64,000 nucleotides of DNA from CALMZY01 sp052033915 (GTDB taxonomy: Bacteria; Verrucomicrobiota; Kiritimatiellia; CAIQIC01; JAGNIJ01), in assembly GCA_052033915.1 (NCBI GenBank), contig JBPOJF010000006.1, positions 1-64,000 on the forward strand, given 5' to 3'. The notes beneath the pieces were generated by a model. The model saw only the letters and a program-made list of their open reading frames with translations. It had not been told where the DNA came from and did no database searches. Positions 8,018-17,114 of the stretch are shown here, piece after piece (positions within the stretch are counted from its first letter, which is position 1; each line of letters begins with the position of its first letter). Made by a program: the position numbers and the translations under genes.

Positions 8018-10447
8018 CTACTTCGAATCCAGAACCTTTCGCACCATTTTCGAAAGCGATTCGTGGGTGAGAGGCTTCTGGATGAAGTTCACCCCCTCCT
8101 GCAGGGCGCCATCGTGCGTGATACTGCCGGCAAAGCCGGACATGTAGAGCACCTTCAGCCCCTGTCTCCGGGCGCACAACCGCTTTCCGATTTCCTGACC
8201 GGTCATATTCGGCAACACGATATCGGTGAGAAGCAGGTCGATTTTCCCCGGGAACATGTCCGAAACATGAAACGCGCTGTCGCTGCTGTCGGCCGAGATG
8301 ACGTGGTAGCCCAGTCGTCGCAGGACCTCGCACGCCAGATCGCGCACCATCGGATTGTCCTCGACGATCAGAACGACTTCTCCTTTTCTGCTCCGGGATT
8401 CCTCACACCCCGAGGCCTCATCCATCGCCGAAGAAACGGGCTTTGAGATGCGCGGGAAATAGAGCTTGAAGACGCTGCCTTTCCCGACCTCCGAGTAAAT
8501 CGACACGAATCCGCCATGCTGTTTCACAATCCCGTACACGGTCGATAATCCGAGACCGGTTCCCTTTCCGACCTCTTTCGTCGTGAAGAACGGATCGAAC
8601 AGCCGTCTCTGCGTGTTGGCGTTCATCCCTACGCCGGTGTCGCTCACGGACAGCATCACGTACTCGCCGGGGGTCATGTTGGGGTACTGCTCGGCGGACT
8701 CTTCATCCAAGGCGAACGCATCCACCCCCAGGGTCAGCAATCCGCCGTTCGGCATGGCATCCTGCGCGTTGACCGCCAGGTTCATCAGAATCTGCTCAAT
8801 CTGGCCCATATCGGCCCGCGCATAGTTGACGTCGGAACCGATATCGATGACCACGTCAATGTCTTCACGAATGGTACGGCGAAGCATCGGCTCGAATCTC
8901 TTCACGATGTCAGCCATGTCCACAGGCCGCAACTCAAGGGTCTGCCTCCGGCCGAAGGAAAGCAGTTGCCGAGTCAGGTCCTTCGCGCGATCGGCGGCCT
9001 TTCGAATATGGCAAACCGATTCGTGCCGGGGGTCCGGGGGAGTCAGTTCGCTCAGCAGCAGATCGGAGTAGCCAAGAATCGGGGTGAGCAGATTGTTGAA
9101 GTCATGGGCAATTCCGCCGGCCAGCCGGCCGATGCTTTCCATCTTCTGCGCGTGCAACAACTGCCCCTCGAGGCGGACCCGCTCGGATTCCGCGTGCTTT
9201 CGCTCGCTGATATCCCGCACGATGGCAAGAACCGACTGCACGCCTTTCCCGTCACTTGCCGTATGCTCGAACCCGCGCAGACGCACTTCCACGGGGAACT
9301 CGGCACCGTCCCTTTTTCTGCATACCCATTCGAAATCCTGGGCCACGTTCTGGGCGGCCATCCGGATATACTCCACGGCGCGGTCCTGGGTGCAGCCCTC
9401 GCCGCTGATCGCGGAAATGTCCGCCCCCACCATCTCTTCCTTGTGAGAGAAGGCCAGGCTTTTGATCGCCATCTCGTTGACGTCCAGTATGCGTCCTTCC
9501 AGATCGTGAACAAAAATCAAGTCGGGCGACGCGTCGTGAATGGCTTGCAGGTGCTTTTGCGCTTCGAGCAGGGCGTCCTCGTACTTCTTCCGTTCCGTAA
9601 TATCCTCCAAGGTCTCCACGGCTCCGATGATATTCCCCTTGGAGTCCCTGATTGTTGCGGCCATGAACCGCAGCCATCGTCCCATGAACGCGATGTAATC
9701 GGTGGCCTCATACGCCTCCGGCGCACCCCGGGACTTTTTGGACTTGCCGGCATACCAGACCGGAATTCCGTTCTCTTTTCCCTCCACCAGCAGATCGCAA
9801 AGACAAGGCCGGGCCTGGCTGTAGAACGCCTTCCAGTGAAGATCCGTGCCGATCACATCCTTCTCTTTGACTCCCGAGATTTCCTCCAAGGGTCTGTTCC
9901 ACTGCAACACCTTATGGTCCCGGTTGATAACAAACTGCGGGGTCGGCGACCCATGAACGATGGCCTTGAGTTTCTCCTCACTGTCCCGCAAAGCCCGTTC
10001 CGCCTTCTCCTGCTCGACGGGATCGGCCTTCGCATCCCTAAGTTCCCGGGAAGACGGCGCATCCCGGAGAACGGCCATGACGATCAAGCGCCCTTGGCAG
10101 TCCGTCACGCTGCCGCCAAGACGGATGGGGATGTCCGATCCGTCCGACCGTCGGACGATCACATCCTGCAGAATGCTCTTGCGCTCCGAAACGAGACGGC
10201 GAAGTTGCCGGTCGTACAAGGCGGCCCGGTCAGGGGGATAAATCTGCGGCAGACGGAGCTTCAGCACTTCCTTGCGGGGTCTTCCCAGAACCGCACAGGC
10301 CTGCGCATTGGCGTCGAGAATCCGCCCGGTTTCAATTTCGGCAATGAGAACGGCGTCATTGGCTGTTTCGATCAAGAGGCGATACGCAGTGACGGGAATC
10401 CGTAAGCGACCGGGTTCCTTTACAGCTTTGTTGCCGGCTATTTTCAT
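8018..10447 (-). CDS. Three-PAS hybrid sensor histidine kinase
   Basis: An 809-aa signalling protein without signal peptide or membrane segments, so probably cytoplasmic. It carries three PAS domains (about 20-135, 155-290 and 300-420), a HisKA dimerisation helix with phospho-acceptor His448 (GGIAHDFNN), a HATPase domain (N-box NLAVNAQDAMP, G-boxes DTGVGM and GTGLGL) and a C-terminal receiver with Asp742 (LLLTDIVLP) and Lys791. The DFNNLL type is typical of PAS-rich kinases. No separate response regulator or output gene is adjacent, so the signal and output are unknown. It ends a minus-strand stretch 87 bases downstream of the envelope operon. Confidence 0.93.
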   Translation of the reverse strand: MKIAGNKAVKEPGRLRIPVTAYRLLIETANDAVLIAEIETGRILDANAQACAVLGRPRKEVLKLRLPQIYPPDRAALYDRQLRRLVSERKSILQDVIVRRSDGSDIPIRLGGSVTDCQGRLIVMAVLRDAPSSRELRDAKADPVEQEKAERALRDSEEKLKAIVHGSPTPQFVINRDHKVLQWNRPLEEISGVKEKDVIGTDLHWKAFYSQARPCLCDLLVEGKENGIPVWYAGKSKKSRGAPEAYEATDYIAFMGRWLRFMAATIRDSKGNIIGAVETLEDITERKKYEDALLEAQKHLQAIHDASPDLIFVHDLEGRILDVNEMAIKSLAFSHKEEMVGADISAISGEGCTQDRAVEYIRMAAQNVAQDFEWVCRKRDGAEFPVEVRLRGFEHTASDGKGVQSVLAIVRDISERKHAESERVRLEGQLLHAQKMESIGRLAGGIAHDFNNLLTPILGYSDLLLSELTPPDPRHESVCHIRKAADRAKDLTRQLLSFGRRQTLELRPVDMADIVKRFEPMLRRTIREDIDVVIDIGSDVNYARADMGQIEQILMNLAVNAQDAMPNGGLLTLGVDAFALDEESAEQYPNMTPGEYVMLSVSDTGVGMNANTQRRLFDPFFTTKEVGKGTGLGLSTVYGIVKQHGGFVSIYSEVGKGSVFKLYFPRISKPVSSAMDEASGCEESRSRKGEVVLIVEDNPMVRDLACEVLRRLGYHVISADSSDSAFHVSDMFPGKIDLLLTDIVLPNMTGQEIGKRLCARRQGLKVLYMSGFAGSITHDGALQEGVNFIQKPLTHESLSKMVRKVLDSK

Positions 10448-10533
10448 AGCTCACCGGTGTGAAAGACTAGTTTACTCTCTCTTGCAACGCTTTCCAAGCC
10501 TGAAAGGGAAGAAAAAGACGGCCGGAACACAGA

Positions 10534-12240
10534 TCAATCGGCTGCCCGCAACGTCATCGGATTGAAACGGTTTTTGGCGAAAATATACCAGGCCACGGGC
10601 GAGACGCTGCCCTTCCCAACAGCCATGTCGGCGAAACCGCCCTGCTCATTGAGCACATAGGGCAAAGCGCGCAGACGCCGGCCGTCGATATCCCGATCCA
10701 GGATCATGCGGTCCATCTGGTTCGCGTAAAAATTGCCGCGCTCCCGGTTTCCGACCGCGAAGAACGCGCACGCGATGTGCCCCACCCCATCCACCCAGAT
10801 GTTGTCGATGGCCAGGTCTGCGGAGTGATACATGCCAACAACTCGTTGCCCGTTGAACGTCAGGGTCTTCCGGAAGCGGTAATCGAACTCGGGAATATCG
10901 AGCAAGGATTCCGACCCGGGACCGTAGGCCAGCGAACGCCACGTGTACAGGTCGAGGGGAAGCCGGTCTCCGATCAGGCTTGTGTCGAGCCAGTTCCGAA
11001 CCTGCCGCGCGCGATCTTCCTGCCCGAGCAGATTGTAGAGCGCATAGGCGTCGATGTTTCCTTCATGATGGCCATCCGCTTCATGCAGGTACTTGTCGCC
11101 CTTTCGCCAGCCGTGCTGAACATATCCGGTCTTGCCGTCCGGGCTCTCCTTGTACCATTCATCGAGGAGGTCCGTGATCAGCTTCTCGATTTCCGCATAA
11201 CGGCCTGCGCCGTAAAGCTGGTCGTAATACAGGTAGGCAAACATCAACCAAACCATATCGCCCATCCAGCGGTCGCTGGCGGGGTCTGCGTAGTACAATA
11301 CCTTCCCGTCTTTTTCGACGGGATGCACGTTCTGGAAGAATCCCCGGGCCTCGCCCTGGTAGAAGAAGTTCTGGCGCAACCGCTCGCTGTTCGCCCGGTC
11401 CACCGCGCCCGCGAAGAAGTCGAGAATCCGCTCCGCGCGTTCACGCTCACCCTTGACGAGAAAAGCCATGGCCGCAAGCGCGTTGTTGAAGGTCTGGATG
11501 TTCCGGTCCTCCAGCGTGCCCAAGAGGAGCCGGTCCGGGCATGTGGTATCCTGAACATGCTTCAGCCACTCGAGAACCAGCGGATCCTCCGGAATGAGTT
11601 CGGCGTCGCGCCGCTGGCGGAAGCCGATGCCGGGCAGGTCGCGGTCCGGGTCGTACTGCGGACCCGCCGGAGAAAGCGTCGGCGCGATCTTCTCCGGAGA
11701 CAACCCAATCTTCGAGAACCACACCGTCCCGGTTCCCTGCCCTGCGGGGACAATCGCGACGGTGCGCAATTCGTCCATCTCGCCGTTCTGTCCGCCCCAC
11801 CAATACTCCACGGAACCTCGATCCAGAACCACCGATCTCCAATCCTCGAACCCGGCACTGCACGGGATCTTCCGCCCGAACACCGACCCGTCGGCATCCG
11901 AAAACTTCACCTCGAGATCGCCGGATCCATGCGCCTTCATGACCAGCGCCAAGGGCGTGAGTCCAATGTCCGTCCCCGCAGGCAGCTCCCGGATCAATTC
12001 CACGTAGCCGTGGGAGGACGCCGGAAGCGTGTAATCCACCCGCAACGCGGGCCGCGCGGCCTCCGTTTCGGCATTCAGGGTGGCGGCGCTGCCCGACCCG
12101 GCATTCCGGCTCCAGCCTTCCGGATGAATCCAGTTCTCGGCAACACGCGGTTCGTGCTGGGTCACGGCGCAGCCGCCCGCCAGGACGAGACACACCAGAA
12201 GGGACAGGATTCGAGTTTGGCGAACAGAGTGCTCTCTCAT
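10534..12240 (-). CDS. Lipoprotein with beta-sandwich and alpha-toroid regions
   Basis: About 568 aa. The start at 12240 is chosen because GGAGGG lies 9 bases upstream and it gives a lipoprotein signal (LVLAGGC, lipid-accepting Cys24). Residues about 30-190 look like a galactose-binding beta-sandwich (SWEVK-type pattern with SHGYVELIRELP). Residues about 210-560 are rich in helices with Trp/Tyr motifs (LMFAYLYYDQLYG) resembling alpha/alpha-toroid glycoside-processing proteins. I cannot name the family. It is the last gene of the envelope operon, 52 bases after the DedA gene, which suggests a role at the outer membrane or in surface glycans. Confidence 0.65.
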   Translation of the reverse strand: MREHSVRQTRILSLLVCLVLAGGCAVTQHEPRVAENWIHPEGWSRNAGSGSAATLNAETEAARPALRVDYTLPASSHGYVELIRELPAGTDIGLTPLALVMKAHGSGDLEVKFSDADGSVFGRKIPCSAGFEDWRSVVLDRGSVEYWWGGQNGEMDELRTVAIVPAGQGTGTVWFSKIGLSPEKIAPTLSPAGPQYDPDRDLPGIGFRQRRDAELIPEDPLVLEWLKHVQDTTCPDRLLLGTLEDRNIQTFNNALAAMAFLVKGERERAERILDFFAGAVDRANSERLRQNFFYQGEARGFFQNVHPVEKDGKVLYYADPASDRWMGDMVWLMFAYLYYDQLYGAGRYAEIEKLITDLLDEWYKESPDGKTGYVQHGWRKGDKYLHEADGHHEGNIDAYALYNLLGQEDRARQVRNWLDTSLIGDRLPLDLYTWRSLAYGPGSESLLDIPEFDYRFRKTLTFNGQRVVGMYHSADLAIDNIWVDGVGHIACAFFAVGNRERGNFYANQMDRMILDRDIDGRRLRALPYVLNEQGGFADMAVGKGSVSPVAWYIFAKNRFNPMTLRAAD

Positions 12241-12292
12241 ATTGAAATACCCTCCAATCGCTGACGGAACGCCGGACTTTACGGCAGCCGAT

Positions 12293-12955
12293 TTACTCAA
12301 CAGGAACCGCGGAACCTGCGGCCGACTTTTTCCTGCGCCAATACACCCATGTATAGATGGCGATCAACACCACACAACCGGCAACGGCCCACACGGTCGC
12401 CTTGTGGAGCATCGGGCGCCAAAGATTCTCATTCTGGCCTGCAAAGTATCCGATGTAGGTCAACACCACCATCCAGATGCCTGCGCCCAACCCCGTGTAA
12501 AAAAGAAACCGGGCCAGGTTCATTCGGACCAAGCCGGCGGGAAGAGAGATGTACTGGCGAACGACGGGAATCAACCGCGCGGTGAACGTCCCGATTTCCC
12601 CGTGCCGCTGGAAAAAGCGCTCGCCCTTCTCAAAGTTCTTCTCGTTGATGAAGAAGTACTTTCCCCATTTCAGCAGCAAAGGACGGCCGAGAAACAGCGC
12701 CAGGTAGTAGTTGAACAGGGCGCCCAGCCAGCTCCCTACAATCCCGAAGCCGACGGCCGCCCAGAAATTCATCTCATGACCGGGCTGGTAGCCGGGCGAC
12801 TGAAGGTAAGCCGGGGATGACAGGTAACCCGCCGGAATCATCACCACCTCGCTCGGAAACGGAAAACAGGAACTCTCCAGAAACATCATGATGACGATGC
12901 CCGGATACCCCCACTGTCCGACGACACTGACGATCCAATTGACGATCTGCTCCAT
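12293..12955 (-). CDS. DedA family membrane protein
   Basis: Integral membrane protein of the DedA/VTT family (220 aa), members of which flip or recycle undecaprenyl phosphate and phospholipids. Features include the conserved FLESSCFPFPSEVVMIPAGYL re-entrant region (residues about 25-45), the central RFFQRHGEIGTFTARLIPVVRQYISLPAG segment with conserved Arg/Pro, and four to five hydrophobic helices. It ends with a basic cytoplasmic tail. It lies 9 bases after the GT2 gene in an envelope operon, consistent with handling a lipid-linked intermediate. Confidence 0.88.
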   Translation of the reverse strand: MEQIVNWIVSVVGQWGYPGIVIMMFLESSCFPFPSEVVMIPAGYLSSPAYLQSPGYQPGHEMNFWAAVGFGIVGSWLGALFNYYLALFLGRPLLLKWGKYFFINEKNFEKGERFFQRHGEIGTFTARLIPVVRQYISLPAGLVRMNLARFLFYTGLGAGIWMVVLTYIGYFAGQNENLWRPMLHKATVWAVAGCVVLIAIYTWVYWRRKKSAAGSAVPVE

Positions 12956-12964
12956 GGTCTGATC

Positions 12965-13678
12965 TCACTTTCGATTGCCCGGCCTGTGACGAAGCTCTCT
13001 TCTATACCGCAGGATCATGGAAATAAAGCGAAACGTGTCCGTAAACGGATTGATTTTGCTTTTTTCATCGCCGTAGATGGTTGAAATCCGCACGGAATCC
13101 ATCCGGATTCCGCGGCCCGCGATGTGCAGGAGCACCTCCGACTCCGCGGCGAATCGTTCCGCGCGCGCCGAAACGAACGGAAGGACATCGCACCGGTACA
13201 ATCGGTATCCGCATTGCGTATCCGGCACATACTGGCCCATCACGCGGCTCAGCATCCAACTCATGAACCGGTTGGTCCACAGCCTGATCTTCGGCATGTT
13301 CTCCACATCCGCCATCCGGTTCCCGATCAAAACGGGAATCCCGGTTCGCACATACGCCTCGATGAACCGGTGGGCTTCGGCCGGCGCGTGTTGTCCGTCC
13401 GCATCCATGGTGATCACCGCATTGTACGCATGCTCCCGGGCGTACTCGAACCCGGTATTCAACGCCACGCCCTTGCCCATATTCTGCGGATGCACAATCA
13501 CATGGGCGCCCGCCGCCTCCGCTTCGGCCGCGGTCCGATCGCCGGACCCGTCGTCAACGACAACAACATCCAGCCCCTGCTCGCGAACGGCGCGAACGAC
13601 CGCGCCGATCTTTGATTCCTCGTGAAACGCAGGAATGATCACGCAAAACTTATGCTGACTCCGGTCGTCCTGTTTCAA
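12965..13678 (-). CDS. Family 2 glycosyltransferase (polyprenyl-phosphate type)
   Basis: A 237-aa GT2 enzyme of the DPM/polyprenyl-phosphate sugar transferase kind. The fold begins at KFCVIIPAFHE, with VDDGSGD (41-47) and the DxD metal site in MDADGQH (91-97), then the family motif VPDTQCGYRLYR. No strong membrane helices follow. The start is taken as TTG at 13678, preceded by GGAAGG; it overlaps the end of the acyltransferase gene by 29 bases. An in-frame ATG at 13720 is the alternative. Substrate is unknown; a polyprenyl-phosphate hexosyl transfer is plausible next to DedA. Confidence 0.85.
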   Translation of the reverse strand: MKQDDRSQHKFCVIIPAFHEESKIGAVVRAVREQGLDVVVVDDGSGDRTAAEAEAAGAHVIVHPQNMGKGVALNTGFEYAREHAYNAVITMDADGQHAPAEAHRFIEAYVRTGIPVLIGNRMADVENMPKIRLWTNRFMSWMLSRVMGQYVPDTQCGYRLYRCDVLPFVSARAERFAAESEVLLHIAGRGIRMDSVRISTIYGDEKSKINPFTDTFRFISMILRYRRELRHRPGNRK

Positions 13679-14561
13679 TGTGCCCGCCTTCCGCTTTGTG
13701 GTTGCCCGCCCAGAAATCATCGAAAATAAACCACTGGTACGGATGTTCGCCGATCTCTTTCTCCAATACGCGGCAGATCTTTGCGCGGATCGCATTCATC
13801 GAGCCTTCCTGCTCGGGAAAAATCGGCGGATGGAATCGCAGGAGAAAGGTATCGTCCACCTGCCGCAGGAGAAACGCGGGCAGGACGGGCGCGCCGCTTT
13901 TCATGGACAGCCACGCGGGCCCGCGCGGGATGCGCGCCGGCTCGCCGAAAAATTCGATCCGGTCATCCTTGGGCGTGAAATCGCGATCGCCCAGCACGGC
14001 CACGATCTCGCCGCCCTTGAGGCAGCGGATCATGCTGAACACGGCCGATCGGCTGACCGGGATGAGTTTTATACCGCGCTTCTCGCGCTGTTTTTGAAAC
14101 ATCTGGTTCAGTTTTTCGAGCCTCGCCGGAAGCACCAGGGCGTTGACCTTGTAGCCCAGCGCGGTGATCGCGGCACCGCCCAGCTCCCAATTCCCGAAAT
14201 GGGCCGTCAGCACGAGCACGCCCCGCTTGAGCGCGAGGCACTTCTCCAGGTACTCCAGGCGTTCGAGACTCACCCGCTGACGCACCTCCTCGGGCGTAAG
14301 CCGCGCATACCGGAAAAAATCGATCAGGTACTTGCCAAAGTACTGGAACGTCTTCCTGGACAACCCCTTCAGACTGGCCTTGGCGGGAACGACACCACGC
14401 GCCCGGTAGATCCGCTTCAGGTTGGAAATGATCGCCCGCCGGCCGGCGTAATTGCGCGCGTAATACATATCCGAGATGCGCAGGCCAAACCAGTAGGCCG
14501 GTTTCTCGGGGACGATCCTGCACAGGATTGATGCCAGTCTGTACGTGAGATACTCGTTCAT
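13650..14561 (-). CDS. LpxL/HtrB-like lysophospholipid acyltransferase
   Basis: A 303-aa membrane-associated acyltransferase of the lipid A late-acylation family. An N-terminal hydrophobic/amphipathic anchor is followed by the catalytic HX4E motif as His121-Glu126 (TAHFGNWELGG), the GDRD segment and the Pro-rich PRGPAWLSMKSGAPVLPAFL region. The start at 14561 gives MNEYLTYRLA, the usual family length. It suggests a diderm envelope with lipid-A-like or related acyl lipids. It is the third gene of the lipA-led operon and overlaps the next gene by 29 bases. Confidence 0.88.
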   Translation of the reverse strand: MNEYLTYRLASILCRIVPEKPAYWFGLRISDMYYARNYAGRRAIISNLKRIYRARGVVPAKASLKGLSRKTFQYFGKYLIDFFRYARLTPEEVRQRVSLERLEYLEKCLALKRGVLVLTAHFGNWELGGAAITALGYKVNALVLPARLEKLNQMFQKQREKRGIKLIPVSRSAVFSMIRCLKGGEIVAVLGDRDFTPKDDRIEFFGEPARIPRGPAWLSMKSGAPVLPAFLLRQVDDTFLLRFHPPIFPEQEGSMNAIRAKICRVLEKEIGEHPYQWFIFDDFWAGNHKAEGGHIETGRPESA

Positions 14562-14574
14562 GTTCTTAAGGCTT

Positions 14575-15690
14575 CTACCTGAGCGATTCTTTGGACTCAA
14601 GCCCGGTCAATATGGTTCTCGCGATGTTCACAGCCGCCGTTGGACGACCGACGGCGAGGGCCCGCTCCCTCATCATGCCGAGCAGTTCCGCATTCTTCAT
14701 CAGAGAGGTCACCATGGGCTCCACGTCCCGATCGCGGCGGATGTGAACCGCGGTGCCGTGACGGACAAGCACATCCGTGTTCCCGGTTTCCTGCCCCGGC
14801 AAAGGCCTGATCAGCAGCATGGGAACCCCCGCCGCCATGGCCTCGGCGGACGTCACCCCGCCCGGCTTGCTGACCAGCAGGCTGGCCTTGTGCATCAGCG
14901 TGGCCGCATCCTTCACATATCCGCGAATCCGGATGGGATGCTTGAACCGGCTGCGCCCCCGGACGAGCTGAGCCCGGAGCCTTCGGTTCATCCCCGTCAC
15001 CACATCAATCACGAAATCCTCGGGGCTCGCATCAAGCGCGCGGATCGTGCGGTATTTCGCTCCCAGCCCGTGGCTTCCGCCCATGACCAGCACCCGCCGG
15101 CTATTCTCGCGGGAGATCTTCCCCTTCACCCGGTTGATGAATCCCGGATTAATGGGAATCCCCATGACATGCACTTTCCCGCGCTCAATGCCCAGCCGGA
15201 CAAACCGTTCGGCCGCGGCATCATCCGGGGCAATGTACTGCACGTTGCCTTTCACCACCCAGAAGCGATGCGGAACGTAGTCCGTCACAACCCCCCAGAG
15301 CGGCAAGGCGATGTCGTGGCGGAGTGCGTAGGCATTGAGAACAGCCAGCGGATGGGCCTGGGTGCAGACGGCGAGATCGGGCTTGAAATTCTCCATCAGC
15401 GACAGGAGAGGCTTGCTGTTGCCTCTCTGGATGAGCGTGCGTATCCTGCGGGTCAGGTAATCGAGCCACGGGCTGTCGTACAGCGCCTCCCAGACTTCCG
15501 GAGTGCGGCGAATGGTGACCATGTATGTTTTCTGAACCAGCGCGCTCCAGCGCGGATGCGAGTACTCCAGGAGGTCCACGCAGAGCGTTTCAACCGCGGG
15601 ATGGATCTTATGAAGGGCGGTCTCCACGGCGCGCGCCGCCGCGTGATGGCCGCTGTTCCTCACCAGGTAGCAAATCAGGATCTTCGGCAC
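14575..15690 (-). CDS. MGDG-synthase/UgtP-like glycosyltransferase
   Basis: A 371-aa GT28-fold protein. The N-terminal domain begins [21 protein letters not shown], the acceptor-side motif of the monogalactosyldiacylglycerol synthase/UgtP group (G-HxxAA), followed by PDLAVCTQAHPLA and WGVVTDYVPHRFW. The C-terminal MurG-like donor domain has VMGGSHGLG and the SKPGGVTSAEAMAAGVPMLL nucleotide-sugar site. The family adds sugars to diacylglycerol in the cytoplasmic membrane. It overlaps the end of lipA by 16 bases. MurG itself is unlikely because the N-terminal motif matches the glycolipid group. Confidence 0.85.
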   Translation of the reverse strand: MPKILICYLVRNSGHHAAARAVETALHKIHPAVETLCVDLLEYSHPRWSALVQKTYMVTIRRTPEVWEALYDSPWLDYLTRRIRTLIQRGNSKPLLSLMENFKPDLAVCTQAHPLAVLNAYALRHDIALPLWGVVTDYVPHRFWVVKGNVQYIAPDDAAAERFVRLGIERGKVHVMGIPINPGFINRVKGKISRENSRRVLVMGGSHGLGAKYRTIRALDASPEDFVIDVVTGMNRRLRAQLVRGRSRFKHPIRIRGYVKDAATLMHKASLLVSKPGGVTSAEAMAAGVPMLLIRPLPGQETGNTDVLVRHGTAVHIRRDRDVEPMVTSLMKNAELLGMMRERALAVGRPTAAVNIARTILTGLESKESLR

Positions 15691-16553
15691 GCATCCCCCC
15701 CACGGACAGCGCTCAGCAACTCCGCGGCTTTGTATGACGATCGAACGCGCGGTGCGGCCGCCACCCCCTTGAAACCCAACGATCGAGCCTTATCCGCCAA
15801 ATCTTCAAATTCGTCGGGCGTCAGGAAACGGGATACCGGATGATGCGTCGCCGAAGGCGCCAGATACTGACCCAGCGTCAGCAGTTCACAACCGACCGCC
15901 AGAAGATCACCCAGGGATTGAAGAATCTCATCGTCCCTCTCGCCCATCCCCAGCATCAGCCCCGACTTGACCGCCACGGCAGGACGAAAATCCGCCGCGA
16001 ACCGAAGAACGGCCAGGGAGCATTCATAGGACGCCTGGGGCCGCACGACAGGCTGAAGGCGGCGCACCGTCTCCAGGTTATGAGCCAAAACATCCGGTCC
16101 CGCTTCCAGCACCGTGTTCAGGGAATTCCTCGATCCCCGGAAATCCGGAACCAGAACCTCGACGCCGGCGCCGGGGATTTCTCGCCGGATGGCCCGGATG
16201 GTTTCCGCAAACAATCCGGCCCCGCCGTCCGGAAGATCGTCGCGCGTCACGCTCGTGAGCACCACGTATCGCAACCCCATTTCTTTGGCGGCCGCCGCGA
16301 CCCGGCCCGGCTCCGTCGTATCCACGCCGGACGGGGAACCCTTGGACACGGCGCAGAAACGGCACCGCCGCGTGCAGGTCTCCCCAAGAATCATCATCGT
16401 CGCCGTGCCGCTGTTCCAGCACTCATGCCGGTTCGGGCACCGGGCGCTCCGGCACACCGTATGCAGACCGCGATCGACAAGCAGCCCGTGCACGCGGGTA
16501 AACTCGCGATCCGTCCGAAGATCTGTTCGCAGCCAAGAGGGAAGACGCAGCAT
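15675..16553 (-). CDS. lipA: Lipoyl synthase
   Basis: Radical SAM enzyme that inserts two sulfurs into protein-bound octanoyl groups to make lipoate (292 aa). The auxiliary cluster motif CX4CX5C is Cys34, Cys39, Cys45. The radical SAM CX3CX2C motif is Cys60, Cys64, Cys67. The C-terminal SSYKAAELL provides the conserved serine ligand of the auxiliary cluster. The start at 16553 ([12 protein letters not shown]) is taken because residues before it lack similarity. It is placed unusually at the head of a lipid/glycan operon, and lipB is not in the window. Confidence 0.95.
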   Translation of the reverse strand: MLRLPSWLRTDLRTDREFTRVHGLLVDRGLHTVCRSARCPNRHECWNSGTATMMILGETCTRRCRFCAVSKGSPSGVDTTEPGRVAAAAKEMGLRYVVLTSVTRDDLPDGGAGLFAETIRAIRREIPGAGVEVLVPDFRGSRNSLNTVLEAGPDVLAHNLETVRRLQPVVRPQASYECSLAVLRFAADFRPAVAVKSGLMLGMGERDDEILQSLGDLLAVGCELLTLGQYLAPSATHHPVSRFLTPDEFEDLADKARSLGFKGVAAAPRVRSSYKAAELLSAVRGGDACRRS

Positions 16554-16637
16554 ATACAGCACTCTAACGAAGAGCGGCCCGGAGTTCAAATACATACGCC
16601 TTCGCGATGCTTGCGGCGCATGGAGACTTCGTCAATA

Positions 16638-17114
16638 ATGCGGACGATGAATGAAGCGATCGATCCCCATGCGGCATGGATGAGGCTGGCCCTGAAGCAA
16701 GCCTGCATGGCTTCCAGCCGGGGCGAAGTGCCGGTCGGCGCCGTCATCGTGCGGGAGGGAAAACTGATCGGCCAGGCTCACAACCAGGTCGAACTGCTCA
16801 AAGACCCGACGGCGCACGCCGAAATGATCGCGATCACACAGGCGGCGAACGCCGTGGGCGACTGGCGCCTGACCGATTGCATTCTTTACGTCACCAAGGA
16901 ACCCTGTCCCATGTGCGCGGGCGCCATCGTACACGCCCGCATCCCGCTCGTCGTCTGGGGGATGACCGATCCTCAGCGCGGAGGATGCACCTCCCTGTTC
17001 CCTATCCTGCAGAGCGACAACCTGAATCACCGGGCGGAAATACTGTCCGGGGTGCTCGAGGAGAAATGCAAGGAAGTGATGCAGGAGTTCTTCAGAAAGC
17101 GCCGAAGCGGCTGA
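16638..17114 (+). CDS. tadA: tRNA-specific adenosine deaminase
   Basis: Converts adenosine 34 to inosine in tRNA-Arg(ACG). It is 158 aa. Zinc-dependent deaminase motifs are complete: HAE (His60, catalytic Glu62) and PCPMC (Cys90, Cys93). The start at 16638 follows GGAG by 12 bases; a second in-frame ATG lies three codons later. It is transcribed away from lipA and its last 23 bases overlap, tail to tail, the convergent membrane-protein gene. Confidence 0.95.
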   Translation: MRTMNEAIDPHAAWMRLALKQACMASSRGEVPVGAVIVREGKLIGQAHNQVELLKDPTAHAEMIAITQAANAVGDWRLTDCILYVTKEPCPMCAGAIVHARIPLVVWGMTDPQRGGCTSLFPILQSDNLNHRAEILSGVLEEKCKEVMQEFFRKRRSG

